From Bacteroidales bacterium (GTDB taxonomy: Bacteria; Bacteroidota; Bacteroidia; Bacteroidales; P3): a stretch of 64,000 nucleotides of DNA. Under the pieces are notes generated by a model. It searched no databases. It had not been told where the DNA came from and saw only the letters and a list, made by a program, of their open reading frames with translations. The stretch covers positions 90,593-154,592 of the forward strand of contig JAEEZY010000031.1 in assembly GCA_016292015.1 (NCBI GenBank), given 5' to 3'. Below, one piece after another: positions 40,000 through 48,957 of the stretch; position 1 is the first letter of the stretch; every line of letters begins with the position of its first letter. The position numbers and the translations under genes are program-made.

Positions 40000-42633
40000 T
40001 TACTTTTTCTTTACGATTTTTTTTATCTCGTTGAGTTTCATCAGCGCTTCTATCGGTGTAAGTGTATCAATATCAATATCCAGCAACTTGTCGCGTATAT
40101 CCAGCAACGCAGGGTCGTCCAACTGTATAAAGCTGAGTTGGTAGCCACCGGCATTCTTTTGTTCTTCGATTTTTCTCTCTGATTTTTCGTTTTTCGACAC
40201 TCCTACCCCACTTCCGTTTTTCGACTCCAGAATCGCCAACATCGCGTTGGCTCGTTTCAACACCGAAGAGGGCATTCCCGCCATCCTTGCCACATGTATG
40301 CCGAAGCTGTGCTCGCTGCCGCCGGGTTCCAATTTGCGAAGGAATATAACCTTGTTGCCAATTTCCTTTACCGATATATGGAAGTTCTTGATACGGTCAT
40401 ACTTTTCCGCCATTTCTATCAACTCATGATAGTGGGTGGCGAACATTACCTTGGGTCTTATGGTCGGCTGCTCGTGGAGGTATTCGGTGATGGCCCATGC
40501 GATGGAGATGCCGTCGTAGGTGCTGGTGCCGCGACCGATTTCGTCGAGCAGCACCAGGCTTCGGTCGGACACATTATTTAATATGCTGGCCGTCTCGTTC
40601 ATCTCGACCATGAAGGTCGATTCTCCGGATGAGATGTTGTCGGAGGCGCCCACACGGGTGAACACCTTGTCCACGACTCCGATGGAGGCTTTCCTGGCCG
40701 GACAGTAGCAACCCATCTGAGCCATGAGCACGATGAGAGCCGTCTGACGCAGGAGGGCCGACTTACCCGACATGTTAGGTCCTGTGATGATGATAATCTG
40801 CTGGCTGTCGCGGTCTAGGTGCACGTTGTTGGCCACATACTGTTCGCCCAGCGGCAGTTGGGTTTCGATGACCGGGTGGCGACCGTCGATGATGTCGATC
40901 ACGTCGCCGTCGTCGAGTTGCGGACGGCAGTAGTTGTTTGAGAGCGACACCGCAGCGAACGACTGGAGGCAGTCGAGTCGCGCCACCAGCTGAGCGTCGT
41001 TCTGTATGGGCACTATATATTCGCTCAGCGCCACGATGATTTTGTTGTAGAGCTGAGCTTCGAGAGCCACGATGCGGTCTTCCGCACCGAGTATTTTCTC
41101 CTCGTATTGTTTCAGTTCGGGGGTGATGTAGCGTTCGGCGTTGGTGAGAGTCTGCTTGCGGATCCACCCTTCGGGCACCTTGCTCTTGTGTGCGTTGGTG
41201 ACCTCGAGGTAGTAGCCGAAGACGTTGTTGAAGCCCACCTTGAGCGACGGGATGCCCGTGCGTTCGCTCTCCTGCTGCTGCATGCGTGCGAGGTATTCCT
41301 TGCCGCTGCCCGCCATATCGCGCAGTTCGTCGAGTTCGGTGTTGACCCCTTTGGCAATCACGCCCCCCTTGTCGAGTTTGACCGGAGCCTCCTCGTTTAT
41401 CTCACGCTGCAGCCGTTCGACCATCAGCTGGCAGGGGTTCAGTTGCTCGGCGAAGAGGCCCAGCGCCTTGTCGTCCGACTGAGCGCACAGCCCTTTCAAG
41501 TCTTTTATCCCCTCGAGCGAGCGTTTCATCTGGAGCAGTTCCCTGGGGTTGATGCGCCCGACAGAAGCTTTAGAGGTGAGACGTTCGAGGTCGCCGATGC
41601 CCCGCACCACCTGCTGCAGTTTCTGCATCAGCTCGCGGCTGCGCACCAGGTAGTCGACCACAGCGAGGCGTTCCTCGATGAGGCTCACCTCTTTGAGTGG
41701 CATGAGCATCCAGCGGCGCAGCTGGCGCGACCCCATGGGTGTGAGCGTCTGGTCGAGCACCGAGAGGAGCGTCTTGGCGTTGTCGTGAGGCGTGTGCACC
41801 AGTTCGAGGTTGCGCACGGTAAACTTATCCAGCCATACGTAGCGGTCCTCGTCGATGCGGCTTATCTTGGTGATATGCTGTGTGCGGTCGTGCTGTGTGT
41901 CCTGCAGGTAGTAGAGAGCCGCGCCTGCAGCCACGATGCCAGCCTCCAAGCCGTCAACCCCGAAGCCTTTGAGAGATGTAGTGCCGAACTGTTTCATCAG
42001 CAGCTCTTCGGCAAAGTCTTTAGTGAACACCCAATCCTCGAAGGTGTTGGTGTAGTAGCGCTCAGAGTAGTTGTCCTTGAACCAATGGAGCTTCTTGCGC
42101 TGCAGCACAATCTCCGACGGAGCGAAGCTCTGCAGCAGCTTGTCGATATATTCGTTGTCGCCCTGAGCGACATAGAACTCGCCGGTGGAGACGTCCAGGA
42201 AGCTTATGCCGTGCATCTTGTCGGTCAGGTGGAGTCCGCAGAGGAAGTTGTTCTCCTTGACTTCGAGGACGTTGTCGTTGTAAGAGACGCCCGGGGTCAC
42301 CAGCTCGGTGATGCCGCGTTTGACGAGACCTTTGGTCGTCTTGGGGTCTTCGAGTTGCTCGCAGATGGCGACGCGCAAACCCGAGCGCACCAGCTTGGGA
42401 AGGTATTGGTCGATGGCGTGGTAGGGAATGCCCGCGAGGTCGCAGTAGCTGCCCCCACCGCTGGCCTTGCGGGTGAGGGTGATGCCGAGTATGCTCGAAG
42501 CCTTGCGTGCGTCCTCGCCGAAGGTCTCGTAGAAGTCGCCCACACGGAACAGCAGCATCGCGTCGGGAAACTGCCGTTTCATCTCGGCATGCTGCCGCAT
42601 CAAAGGGGATTCGTTTTCAGCGCTTTTGGCCAT
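40000..42633 (-). CDS. mutS: DNA mismatch repair protein MutS
   Basis: Mismatch-recognising ATPase of 877 residues. Mismatch-binding motif GDFYETF near 31-37, connector and lever domains, Walker A GPNMSGKSALLRQT near 628-641, Walker B LLDEIGRGTSTYDG, and a C-terminal MutL/dimer region with a Lys-rich end. Length is normal for MutS1. Start 42633 (MAKSAENESPLMRQHAEMK) is 22 bp after a promoter box. mutL is not in the window. The antisense strand has a 538-residue open frame that is a shadow. Confidence 0.98.
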   Translation of the reverse strand: MAKSAENESPLMRQHAEMKRQFPDAMLLFRVGDFYETFGEDARKASSILGITLTRKASGGGSYCDLAGIPYHAIDQYLPKLVRSGLRVAICEQLEDPKTTKGLVKRGITELVTPGVSYNDNVLEVKENNFLCGLHLTDKMHGISFLDVSTGEFYVAQGDNEYIDKLLQSFAPSEIVLQRKKLHWFKDNYSERYYTNTFEDWVFTKDFAEELLMKQFGTTSLKGFGVDGLEAGIVAAGAALYYLQDTQHDRTQHITKISRIDEDRYVWLDKFTVRNLELVHTPHDNAKTLLSVLDQTLTPMGSRQLRRWMLMPLKEVSLIEERLAVVDYLVRSRELMQKLQQVVRGIGDLERLTSKASVGRINPRELLQMKRSLEGIKDLKGLCAQSDDKALGLFAEQLNPCQLMVERLQREINEEAPVKLDKGGVIAKGVNTELDELRDMAGSGKEYLARMQQQESERTGIPSLKVGFNNVFGYYLEVTNAHKSKVPEGWIRKQTLTNAERYITPELKQYEEKILGAEDRIVALEAQLYNKIIVALSEYIVPIQNDAQLVARLDCLQSFAAVSLSNNYCRPQLDDGDVIDIIDGRHPVIETQLPLGEQYVANNVHLDRDSQQIIIITGPNMSGKSALLRQTALIVLMAQMGCYCPARKASIGVVDKVFTRVGASDNISSGESTFMVEMNETASILNNVSDRSLVLLDEIGRGTSTYDGISIAWAITEYLHEQPTIRPKVMFATHYHELIEMAEKYDRIKNFHISVKEIGNKVIFLRKLEPGGSEHSFGIHVARMAGMPSSVLKRANAMLAILESKNGSGVGVSKNEKSERKIEEQKNAGGYQLSFIQLDDPALLDIRDKLLDIDIDTLTPIEALMKLNEIKKIVKKK

Positions 42634-42654
42634 CGGCGTTCAGTTTTGGGAATG

Positions 42655-42662
42655 CAAAAATA
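42655..42662 (-). promoter_or_regulatory. Promoter -7 element for mutS
   Basis: TATTTTTG on minus (TAnnTTTG), 22 bp upstream of the start. Confidence 0.55.
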
Positions 42663-42723
42663 CATATTTACCCCCAGTGTTCAGGCGACCCCCGCCGTCC
42701 TTTTTTGCAACACCCCACAATAA

Positions 42724-42757
42724 CAAAAAAATTATCAGCACATTACATGCTGATAAC
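42724..42757 (-). terminator. Terminator of the zinc peptidase gene
   Basis: Stem TTATCAGCA/TGCTGATAA with a 7-nt loop, followed on minus by T7; about 38 bp after the stop. Confidence 0.88.
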
Positions 42758-42794
42758 TTTTTATATAGGGTTTCTATAGTAGTTTTGCGAAATA

Positions 42795-43517
42795 TTATCG
42801 CCTGTTGGTGTAAACCATGATGTAATAGAACAGCGTGGCCAGCGACGTAAGCGCCGCCATGATGTAGGTGTAGGCAGCCGCACGAAGGGCACTCTCGGCA
42901 TAGCGGTGGGTGTCGGGCGAGGTGATATTGTGTGAGTTAAGCCACACCAGCGCCCGTTTCGAGGCGTTGATTTCGACAGGAAGAGTCACCACGGTGAACA
43001 GGGTGGTGAGCGCATAGAGTCCTATGCCGACGAGCAGCAGCGTTGTGCCCAGACGGTTGACCAGCAACATGCCCGCCAGCAGCACCCACATGACGAACTT
43101 GTTGGAGAAACTGACGGTGGGCACCAGCGTAGAGCGCATCTGCAGCCAGGCATAGCCAGTGGCGTGCTGCACGGCGTGACCGCACTCGTGCGCAGCCACA
43201 GCGGCAGCGGCCACACTTGTGCCGTGATAGACATCGTGGCTCAGGTTGAGAGTCTTGTTTGTCGGGTTGTAGTGGTCGGTGAGAGTGCCGTTGACCTCGT
43301 TGACGGTCACGTCGTGAATATCGTTGTCGTAGAGCATCTTTTCCGCCACCTCGCGGCCGGTCATGCCGTAGTTCATCGGAATCTTCGAATAACTCTTGAA
43401 CTTGCGTTCCACGCCTTTGCTCACGATGAAGCTCACGATAGTGAGTGCAATGAAAACCAACCACATAAGCCCTATACCCGAACCAGTCGGAAATATCAAA
43501 AGCAATTCGTTTGTCAT
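42795..43517 (-). CDS. Membrane neutral zinc metallopeptidase, YugP-like
   Basis: Inner membrane protein of 240 residues of the Zn-peptidase_2 (YugP) family. N-terminal helix, then MTGREVAEKMLYDNDIHDV and the metal site AAHECGHAVQHATGY (HExxH-like HECGH) near 117-121, followed by three more helices (FVMWVLLAGMLLVN, LLVGIGLYALTTLFTVVTLPVE) and NASKRAL. It may remove or process membrane proteins; substrates are unknown. It is monocistronic, with a good terminator. Confidence 0.93.
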   Translation of the reverse strand: MTNELLLIFPTGSGIGLMWLVFIALTIVSFIVSKGVERKFKSYSKIPMNYGMTGREVAEKMLYDNDIHDVTVNEVNGTLTDHYNPTNKTLNLSHDVYHGTSVAAAAVAAHECGHAVQHATGYAWLQMRSTLVPTVSFSNKFVMWVLLAGMLLVNRLGTTLLLVGIGLYALTTLFTVVTLPVEINASKRALVWLNSHNITSPDTHRYAESALRAAAYTYIMAALTSLATLFYYIMVYTNRR

Positions 43518-43597
43518 ATCATGCCTGTTTTAAAGAACCTAATAATAACGTCTCGCCATAAAAATTATTGCTTCTTCACACATCCTTCGAGCCATTC

Positions 43598-44179
43598 TCA
43601 TCTTAGCCCCATATTCACCATCGGATCCACGGAATAAATCACACGGAATTCCGGACAGAAGCGAAGCTTTTCCTTGTGTTCGACAAACCACAGCCGCCAC
43701 CCTGTCAGCGCCACGCTGGATATATACAGCCGCCCGAACGAATCACCGTCATCGCCGCTGTTGAGTATTCCCGTCAGTTTCTCAAAGTTGCACACAATCG
43801 CCACCACCCATTCCGGCAACGGTTTTCGCCTTATGCCCTCATCGTACAGCATCTCCAGCCTCGCCATATACACCTCCTGCGCCTTGAGGCTGTCTTCAAT
43901 GCACTCATGCTTGGGATATTTATACATAGACCTCAATCTCTCTCCCGGATAGGTGTGGTACGTCGGCTGCACCAGTTTTTCCATCCCGTAGCAGTCCGAA
44001 TAACGCGTAGGCCGCACCGTCAATATCGTGTCGTATTCCGCAACGCTTGTCCTCACCCCCGAGGCCAAGCCGCCGACTCGATGTGACGGCAAGAGACCTT
44101 TGTCGGCCGGCAGGACCTGCGCGACAGCCACACCGGCCAGCGCAAACAGCAAGACACAATATATGAGCATCCTTTTCAT
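43598..44179 (-). CDS. Uncharacterised exported protein
   Basis: No family recognised. 193 residues with a signal peptide (MKRMLIYCVLLFALAGVAVAQ) nearly identical in wording to that of the next gene upstream (MKKVIMYCVLLFALVGGSMAQ). The rest is mixed alpha/beta with RPTRYSDCYGMEKLVQPTYHTYPGERLRSM and a TonB-like short motif PTYHTYPG; no domain can be named. It is third in an operon, joined to the preceding gene by an ATGA overlap. Confidence 0.8.
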   Translation of the reverse strand: MKRMLIYCVLLFALAGVAVAQVLPADKGLLPSHRVGGLASGVRTSVAEYDTILTVRPTRYSDCYGMEKLVQPTYHTYPGERLRSMYKYPKHECIEDSLKAQEVYMARLEMLYDEGIRRKPLPEWVVAIVCNFEKLTGILNSGDDGDSFGRLYISSVALTGWRLWFVEHKEKLRFCPEFRVIYSVDPMVNMGLR

Positions 44180-44604
44180 CGTACCTTAACACTAACCCCC
44201 TCTATCTCCATATTTTGGTTCGCTCCGTCTGGGCCATACTCTATAATCGGATTCCCTGTATATCCCCAGTCACACACAGGGAATGGCTTCATTCTTATCA
44301 CCTCCAAAACCACATCTTTATTGGCCTCAAACCGTTTCGTCTGATAGTGATACCCCACTGCCGAGGCCTTTAAAAAATAGCTTCCAACCGGCACCTTCAC
44401 AACATATATTCCGTTAAAGTCAGTAATCGCCTTAGCAACCACAGATTTCCCCTTCATAATTATCACTATAATGAATGGCATTTGCTCCTGTGTTTCTTTA
44501 TCGACAACCATTCCCATTACCGTGACCGAATCAGTCACCCTCTGCGCCATAGACCCACCGACCAGCGCAAACAGCAAGACACAATACATGATTACCTTTT
44601 TCAT
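44176..44604 (-). CDS. Exported carboxypeptidase-regulatory-like domain protein
   Basis: 142 residues: signal peptide about 1-20, then one CarboxypepD_reg-like beta-sandwich (VMGMVVDKETQEQMPFIIV, ITDFNGIYVVKVPVGSYFLKASAVGY in two parts). It is a paralogue of the C-terminal domain of the upstream gene: both share TVxGxVVD, the GxY/GMF segment, and the closing GVxVKVR. Such domains usually sit on TonB receptors or surface proteins; here it stands alone. ATGA overlaps join it to genes on both sides. Confidence 0.85.
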   Translation of the reverse strand: MKKVIMYCVLLFALVGGSMAQRVTDSVTVMGMVVDKETQEQMPFIIVIIMKGKSVVAKAITDFNGIYVVKVPVGSYFLKASAVGYHYQTKRFEANKDVVLEVIRMKPFPVCDWGYTGNPIIEYGPDGANQNMEIEGVSVKVR

Positions 44605-46655
44605 CGTACCTTTACATTTACCCCATGTATCCCCCTACGTTGTCCATCGTTATCTATAAACCAGTCTTCTCCTTCCCATTTTTTCCACATCCCTATTTTG
44701 CCTATATCAACATTCTTTTCAGCCACAATCGTAACAATTCCATCACAATACCCAACCGACGAAACCCACAACGAATACGTGCCCGCCAACATTCTCAAAT
44801 TAAACATACCTGCAGAGTCAGTAATTGTCCACGCAACGATATCATCATCATGTTTAGCCCAAACATATAAAAATGGCATCCTCTCACCAGATTTCGCATC
44901 CACAACCGCCCCCTTCACCGTGACTGAATCCGCCACCATCTGTGTACTGGTTCCAAACACATGGCCGACAGTGTCCTTCTCGGTTATTTTCGACATCCTT
45001 GAAATAAGCCTCATGGTTTTAGGATTAACAATTTTGCGATAGATCACCATGCGGCCACGGTCTTCCAACTCGATGATGAGATTGCGGTATCTCCATGTCA
45101 AGAAATCCTTTCGGTTGATGGGTCTGTCGGGGTATTTGCCTGTGAGACGGTTCAGTATCTGCCGTACTTCGACAAGTTTCTCATCTGTATTTTCAGGGTT
45201 TCCATAATAGCTGCGCACATCGCAACTGTAACAGTTGGTTTCTGTCCACTCAAAGAAAACGCCGTCAACAAGTGAATCGCTCCGGTGAACGCAATAGTCA
45301 ACCTCGAGGGTCTGCTTTTTGTCCACTACGGTGTAATAGCTATACCTCTCATGGGCGCCCTTTTGGTATTCGTCTGGATAATAGCCGTTTGACAATTTAC
45401 GGAACTCTCCATAGCAAGTTGCCCGAAGTGCCCGTTCCGCGCTATCGACCCTGCCGAGATGCAGGTTGTCGAAATTGTCCAGCAGAAACCGTAGCCTCGT
45501 CTCTATGTTGTCTGTGCCTATGTGTGGCAGGGAGTCTTGGTTGTGGATTATATGGCATACATGCACCTCATTGTCCTTCATTTCCAGAATACCATATTCA
45601 TTTTTGTTGACCTCGAATTGCTCAAAGCAATAATCTGACGATCTGTTCACACCTCTGTAACAGTCATGCATAGTAAAAAAGTGGTATCTGTGGCCCAAAT
45701 CAAGCTTTTTTACCAGTTTCCCGTCTTCCAGCCTTGCCACATATGTCTTTTGGGTGTCGTTCACCAAGTAGTAGATGTCGCCGTTGTAGAGGACAGCGTT
45801 TGAGAAAACTGTATCGTAGGTCTTCCCTCCCCAGTGATACCAGTCGGTCACTTTGTCACGGCCTGTGATTCTGAAAATAGACGGTACGGGTGCCACACCG
45901 GCCCACCCATGGCGGTTCATTTTCGACAGAAATTCATATTCGTGGGTAGCGGCGTCTTCGTATCTATATCCAGCGCCACATGGCTGCGCCTTGCCATTCA
46001 ACAATGCCAACGTGTCCACATGGCTGTCTAGAATGAAATAATAGACATTGTCTTTCCTGATGATGCGATTCAGCATGCTGGGCATGATGTATTGGCGTAA
46101 AGAAGTCTTTGACTTGTCGGGATTGAGAGCCACGCCCGATCCGTCACCCTCCCCTTCCTTTTCGATAAACCAGGTGTAGCTTCCCCATTCGCCACAATCT
46201 ATAGTGGCAACGCTGTAACGGTCGTCGTCATATATCACATCCGAGATCACGTCGACAGGTTTCCATTGCCATGCATCCATATCAAAATAATAGCCGCCCA
46301 ACCCGTCTTTGATATGGTAAGGCCTCAGGTAGAGAGTGTCGTGGCGCACAAAAAGGTCGCCATAGTTGCTGCTCCTGAAATCCTTAGGCAGTCCCACCTC
46401 GACGATGTTCTGTCCTGATTCAGGGAACACCAGCAGCCGGTATTTGGACAGAGTATAGCGATAGAGTTCACTCTCACGGAATATACAGAAATAATAGCTC
46501 TTATACTTTACTGACCACCGCATCTTGAATTCCGAGATAGGACTTATATAATCCGAGGCGTTTATCCGCACTGTGTCTTCCACCAGACGGAACTGCTGCG
46601 CATACGACGCAATGTAGGCGGCAAACAATACGACAAAGCAAATAAAGCGTCTCAT
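44601..46655 (-). CDS. Large exported protein with C-terminal carboxypeptidase-regulatory-like domain
   Basis: 684 residues from ATG 46655, which opens a signal peptide (RRFICFVVLFAAYIASYAQ); the longer frame runs into the promoter box. The central 550 residues look like repeated beta-propeller-type strands with W/Y pairs (WHWGGKTYDTVFSNAVLYNGDIYYLVND) but I cannot name a family. Residues about 595-670 are a CarboxypepD_reg-like domain (VKGAVVDAKSGERMPFLYVW), and the protein ends GVNVKVR, as in the next gene. It is the first gene of a three-gene operon with ATGA overlaps. Confidence 0.82.
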   Translation of the reverse strand: MRRFICFVVLFAAYIASYAQQFRLVEDTVRINASDYISPISEFKMRWSVKYKSYYFCIFRESELYRYTLSKYRLLVFPESGQNIVEVGLPKDFRSSNYGDLFVRHDTLYLRPYHIKDGLGGYYFDMDAWQWKPVDVISDVIYDDDRYSVATIDCGEWGSYTWFIEKEGEGDGSGVALNPDKSKTSLRQYIMPSMLNRIIRKDNVYYFILDSHVDTLALLNGKAQPCGAGYRYEDAATHEYEFLSKMNRHGWAGVAPVPSIFRITGRDKVTDWYHWGGKTYDTVFSNAVLYNGDIYYLVNDTQKTYVARLEDGKLVKKLDLGHRYHFFTMHDCYRGVNRSSDYCFEQFEVNKNEYGILEMKDNEVHVCHIIHNQDSLPHIGTDNIETRLRFLLDNFDNLHLGRVDSAERALRATCYGEFRKLSNGYYPDEYQKGAHERYSYYTVVDKKQTLEVDYCVHRSDSLVDGVFFEWTETNCYSCDVRSYYGNPENTDEKLVEVRQILNRLTGKYPDRPINRKDFLTWRYRNLIIELEDRGRMVIYRKIVNPKTMRLISRMSKITEKDTVGHVFGTSTQMVADSVTVKGAVVDAKSGERMPFLYVWAKHDDDIVAWTITDSAGMFNLRMLAGTYSLWVSSVGYCDGIVTIVAEKNVDIGKIGMWKKWEGEDWFIDNDGQRRGIHGVNVKVR

Positions 46656-46683
46656 ACAAGGATTTTTTCTTTCTAAACGAATG

Positions 46684-46691
46684 CAAATATA
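46684..46691 (-). promoter_or_regulatory. Promoter -7 element for the three-gene secreted-protein operon
   Basis: TATATTTG on minus (TAnnTTTG), 29 bp before the start at 46655. Confidence 0.55.
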
Positions 46692-46774
46692 CAAAATCTT
46701 TGTTTTTTTACGACAGGTGGTTGTCTGAATGAAGTCTGATTTTACATGTCAGGGTGTGGAATAATTTTTTTTAG

Positions 46775-46782
46775 TACTTTTG
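46775..46782 (+). promoter_or_regulatory. Promoter -7 element for the YD-repeat gene
   Basis: TACTTTTG (TAnnTTTG), 109 bp before the start at 46891; divergent to the box at 46684-46691. The leader contains CTTTTTAACCTTTCAAGC- and AACTCTAT-type words. Confidence 0.5.
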
Positions 46783-46890
46783 CTGTTTGGAATAATATAA
46801 AATATCTCAATCCTTCCCCTCGCCATTTAAACCTTTTTAACCTTTCAAGCGCAGCGACCCTTTTAAACTCTATAACTCTATAACTCTCCA

Positions 46891-48189
46891 ATGAACCACT
46901 CTCTCAAATCGTTATTGCTGCTGTGTGTGTGCCTGTGGTGCGCCGAAGTCCAGGCTCAGCCCGTACGTACTGTATTTGTGGCAAAAGAACCATACAAACA
47001 GCTTTATCTGTACATACCCCCCAGTTCGATAGACATATCTTTGAATGGCAGGGTGAAAAGTGTGGAGCAGACCTCCAATGTGTATTTGGTCCATGTTTTA
47101 TCCGGGGGCGGCATGACATCTGCCTCCTATCAACAAAGTCATTATCTCCAATACATTTTTGACTCGCTCGGGAATCTGGAAAGTTATAAAAGCAAGTATA
47201 TCTATTTCGATACAAACACCGTTGAGGCTTCAGTAGAAAAAGCGCTTCCTATCAAATATTTCAGGCAACCAACCGAGCAATACACAATAGAGGACGACAA
47301 ATCCTATTTCTTCAAAGACGGACTGCTGACCAAGGAAAAAGATGGGTCGACGACCAACCTGTACGAATATGACGAACACGGCAACCTGATATGTATTAAA
47401 GAATACCATGGCAACTTCTGGCCCAGGACTACCACTGTGAGCCTGAATGAAAACGGGCTGCCATTGACTGTGACGGTACATGACCCGAGCAACACCCACA
47501 ATCAACAAGAGAAGGATAAGGAAAACATACCCGACAATGCCACAGATATGTTATGCTATGACGCCGAAGGCAACTGCACGGCTCATCTGCAAAAATGCTA
47601 CAACGGCTGGAGGATGGATGTGTATGAATATGACCGTTCGGGCAATCTGATATTTGAGGGACCCTGCGAAAAATACAGCAAGTCAAATCCCTGTGGCTGC
47701 AAAAAAAGTCGTATCAACCACGGATATGAATATGACAGTCAAAACAACCGCATTCGCGACTACCTGATTGGCGACTGGAAGCCAAGCAAGTGGGACCGTT
47801 CGTTCAAGTACGACACCGCCGGAAGGGAAATCGAATATACAACCTACGAAACCAGCGGCAAGCAGAGGACTCTCAGCAGCCACGTCACCACGACCTACGA
47901 CTCACTTGGAAGGATAGTCTGCAAGGAGGCCTTTACAGGTTTCTATGTATCCAACGAGGCACTTTTCAACTACTCCAGAGTGGTTAAGCAGACATGGGAA
48001 TACGACGCCCGAGGCAACATTATATGCCTCAAGGCCTACAAAGACAAAAGCAAGCCTTTCAAAGTGGTTAGATATGAATATGTTTACGACGACCACGACA
48101 ACTGGATTCAATGCCGCCGCCATGAGGGTGAAAGCGAAGACTCCATGCCTGTCACCCAGACACTCGAACGCGTCATCTGCTACTATTAG
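46891..48189 (+). CDS. Exported YD/RHS-repeat-like protein
   Basis: 432 residues with a signal peptide (LLLLCVCLWCAEVQAQ). The mature part carries about ten YD-type repeats (LYEYDEHGNLICI, VYEYDRSGNLIFE, FKYDTAGREIEYT, WEYDARGNIICLK, YVYDDHDNWIQC), which form beta-spiral or shell structures in RHS and Tc toxins. Too short to be a full RHS toxin shell and without a toxin tail; a surface or periplasmic structural role is likely. Divergently transcribed from the operon at 43598-46655, and the only plus-strand gene before a strong terminator. Confidence 0.85.
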   Translation: MNHSLKSLLLLCVCLWCAEVQAQPVRTVFVAKEPYKQLYLYIPPSSIDISLNGRVKSVEQTSNVYLVHVLSGGGMTSASYQQSHYLQYIFDSLGNLESYKSKYIYFDTNTVEASVEKALPIKYFRQPTEQYTIEDDKSYFFKDGLLTKEKDGSTTNLYEYDEHGNLICIKEYHGNFWPRTTTVSLNENGLPLTVTVHDPSNTHNQQEKDKENIPDNATDMLCYDAEGNCTAHLQKCYNGWRMDVYEYDRSGNLIFEGPCEKYSKSNPCGCKKSRINHGYEYDSQNNRIRDYLIGDWKPSKWDRSFKYDTAGREIEYTTYETSGKQRTLSSHVTTTYDSLGRIVCKEAFTGFYVSNEALFNYSRVVKQTWEYDARGNIICLKAYKDKSKPFKVVRYEYVYDDHDNWIQCRRHEGESEDSMPVTQTLERVICYY

Positions 48190-48260
48190 TGGGGCCGATG
48201 GCAAACGGTGTCGGCTAATAGGCAAACCTGAAACACCCAAGAGCACGGCCACAAAACAAC

Positions 48261-48294
48261 AAGAGGCATCCCAGAAAGGATGCCTCTTTGTTTA
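48261..48294 (+). terminator. Terminator of the YD-repeat gene
   Basis: Stem AGAGGCATCC/GGATGCCTCT with a 6-nt loop followed by TTGTTTAT. Confidence 0.85.
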
Positions 48295-48399
48295 TCTCGA
48301 CCTTAAAGCTGATTTCGCTCATTTTCAGCAGCACTTACTTATAAGCCATCATCCCAATCACCACCTATCTGAACATTGTAGCAACCTCGGAGCTGACAT

Positions 48400-48484
48400 G
48401 GACCTATATCGGACCCATATCGGACCTTTTATAGAATTACCATAGAGTTACCATAGAATTACTATAGAATTACCATAGAATTTT
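48400..48484. repeat. Composite 11-bp periodic array
   Basis: Nearly eight consecutive 11-bp units in strict register. The first three are GGACCTATATC, GGACCCATATC and GGACCTTTTAT; the next are AGAATTACCAT, AGAGTTACCAT, AGAATTACTAT, AGAATTACCAT and a partial. The unit changes sequence mid-array but keeps the period. It lies in the 450-bp spacer before the B12 locus; the rest of that spacer shows nothing recognisable. Confidence 0.95.
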
Positions 48485-48736
48485 AGCACCCCAATCAGAG
48501 GCCACAAGCGCAGAAGTTCCAGCATTTATCATTCCCACTGTCTTTCAATCCGTTGCACTGGCAACAAGAAAAGCCGTCCGTTAAGCGGAATCCTCGTCCC
48601 AACGGCAACCAGTTGATATTTATATTCTTGAAAGACATCATTATCCTCTATTCAACTCAGCAAAGTTATGAATTTGTTTCCATTCCCGTACATAAATATC
48701 AAAATTTTTTATTCCCTATATTGAATATCTTTTTCG

Positions 48737-48744
48737 TACTTTTG
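48737..48744 (+). promoter_or_regulatory. Promoter -7 element for the B12 uptake genes
   Basis: TACTTTTG (TAnnTTTG) immediately before the riboswitch. Confidence 0.65.
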
Positions 48745-48749
48745 CAACT

Positions 48750-48930
48750 CGGTTTGGTCATCATCCAGATGCCAAGAGGGAACACGGGTGAGAGTCCCGG
48801 ACAGTCCCGCTGCTGTGAGCCCCAATCGTTTAGCTCTGACCGACAAACCAGCCACTGCAGGTCTCAGCCGCCTGCGGGAAGGCGTCGGACAGAGGGGGTA
48901 AAGTCAGAAGACCTGCCAAGCCGCCGTCAA
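48750..48930 (+). promoter_or_regulatory. Cobalamin riboswitch
   Basis: The leader shows the conserved cobalamin-aptamer blocks in order: GGTTTGGTCATC at the start, CCAAGAGGGAACACGGGTG, GTCCCGGACAGTCCCGCTGCTGTGA (core pieces CCCGCTGCTGTG), AGCCACTG, GGGAAGGCG, and the B12-box-type end AGTCAGAAGACCTGCC. An AGGAGG Shine-Dalgarno at about 48944-48950 lies just after it, 8 bp before the start codon. Strong sites are rare in this genome, so the switch may act by hiding this site when adenosylcobalamin binds (inference). Confidence 0.95.
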
Positions 48931-48957
48931 CTGAAACGCTCCCGAGGAGGGGTGGTC

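Noticed and set aside
41107..42723. 538-codon open frame antisense to mutS
   Set aside because: Shadow of mutS; it also runs through the mutS promoter.
48553..48957. N-terminal extension of the TonB receptor by 135 residues
   Set aside because: The stretch contains the promoter and the cobalamin aptamer; the true start at 48958 has an SD site and a signal peptide.
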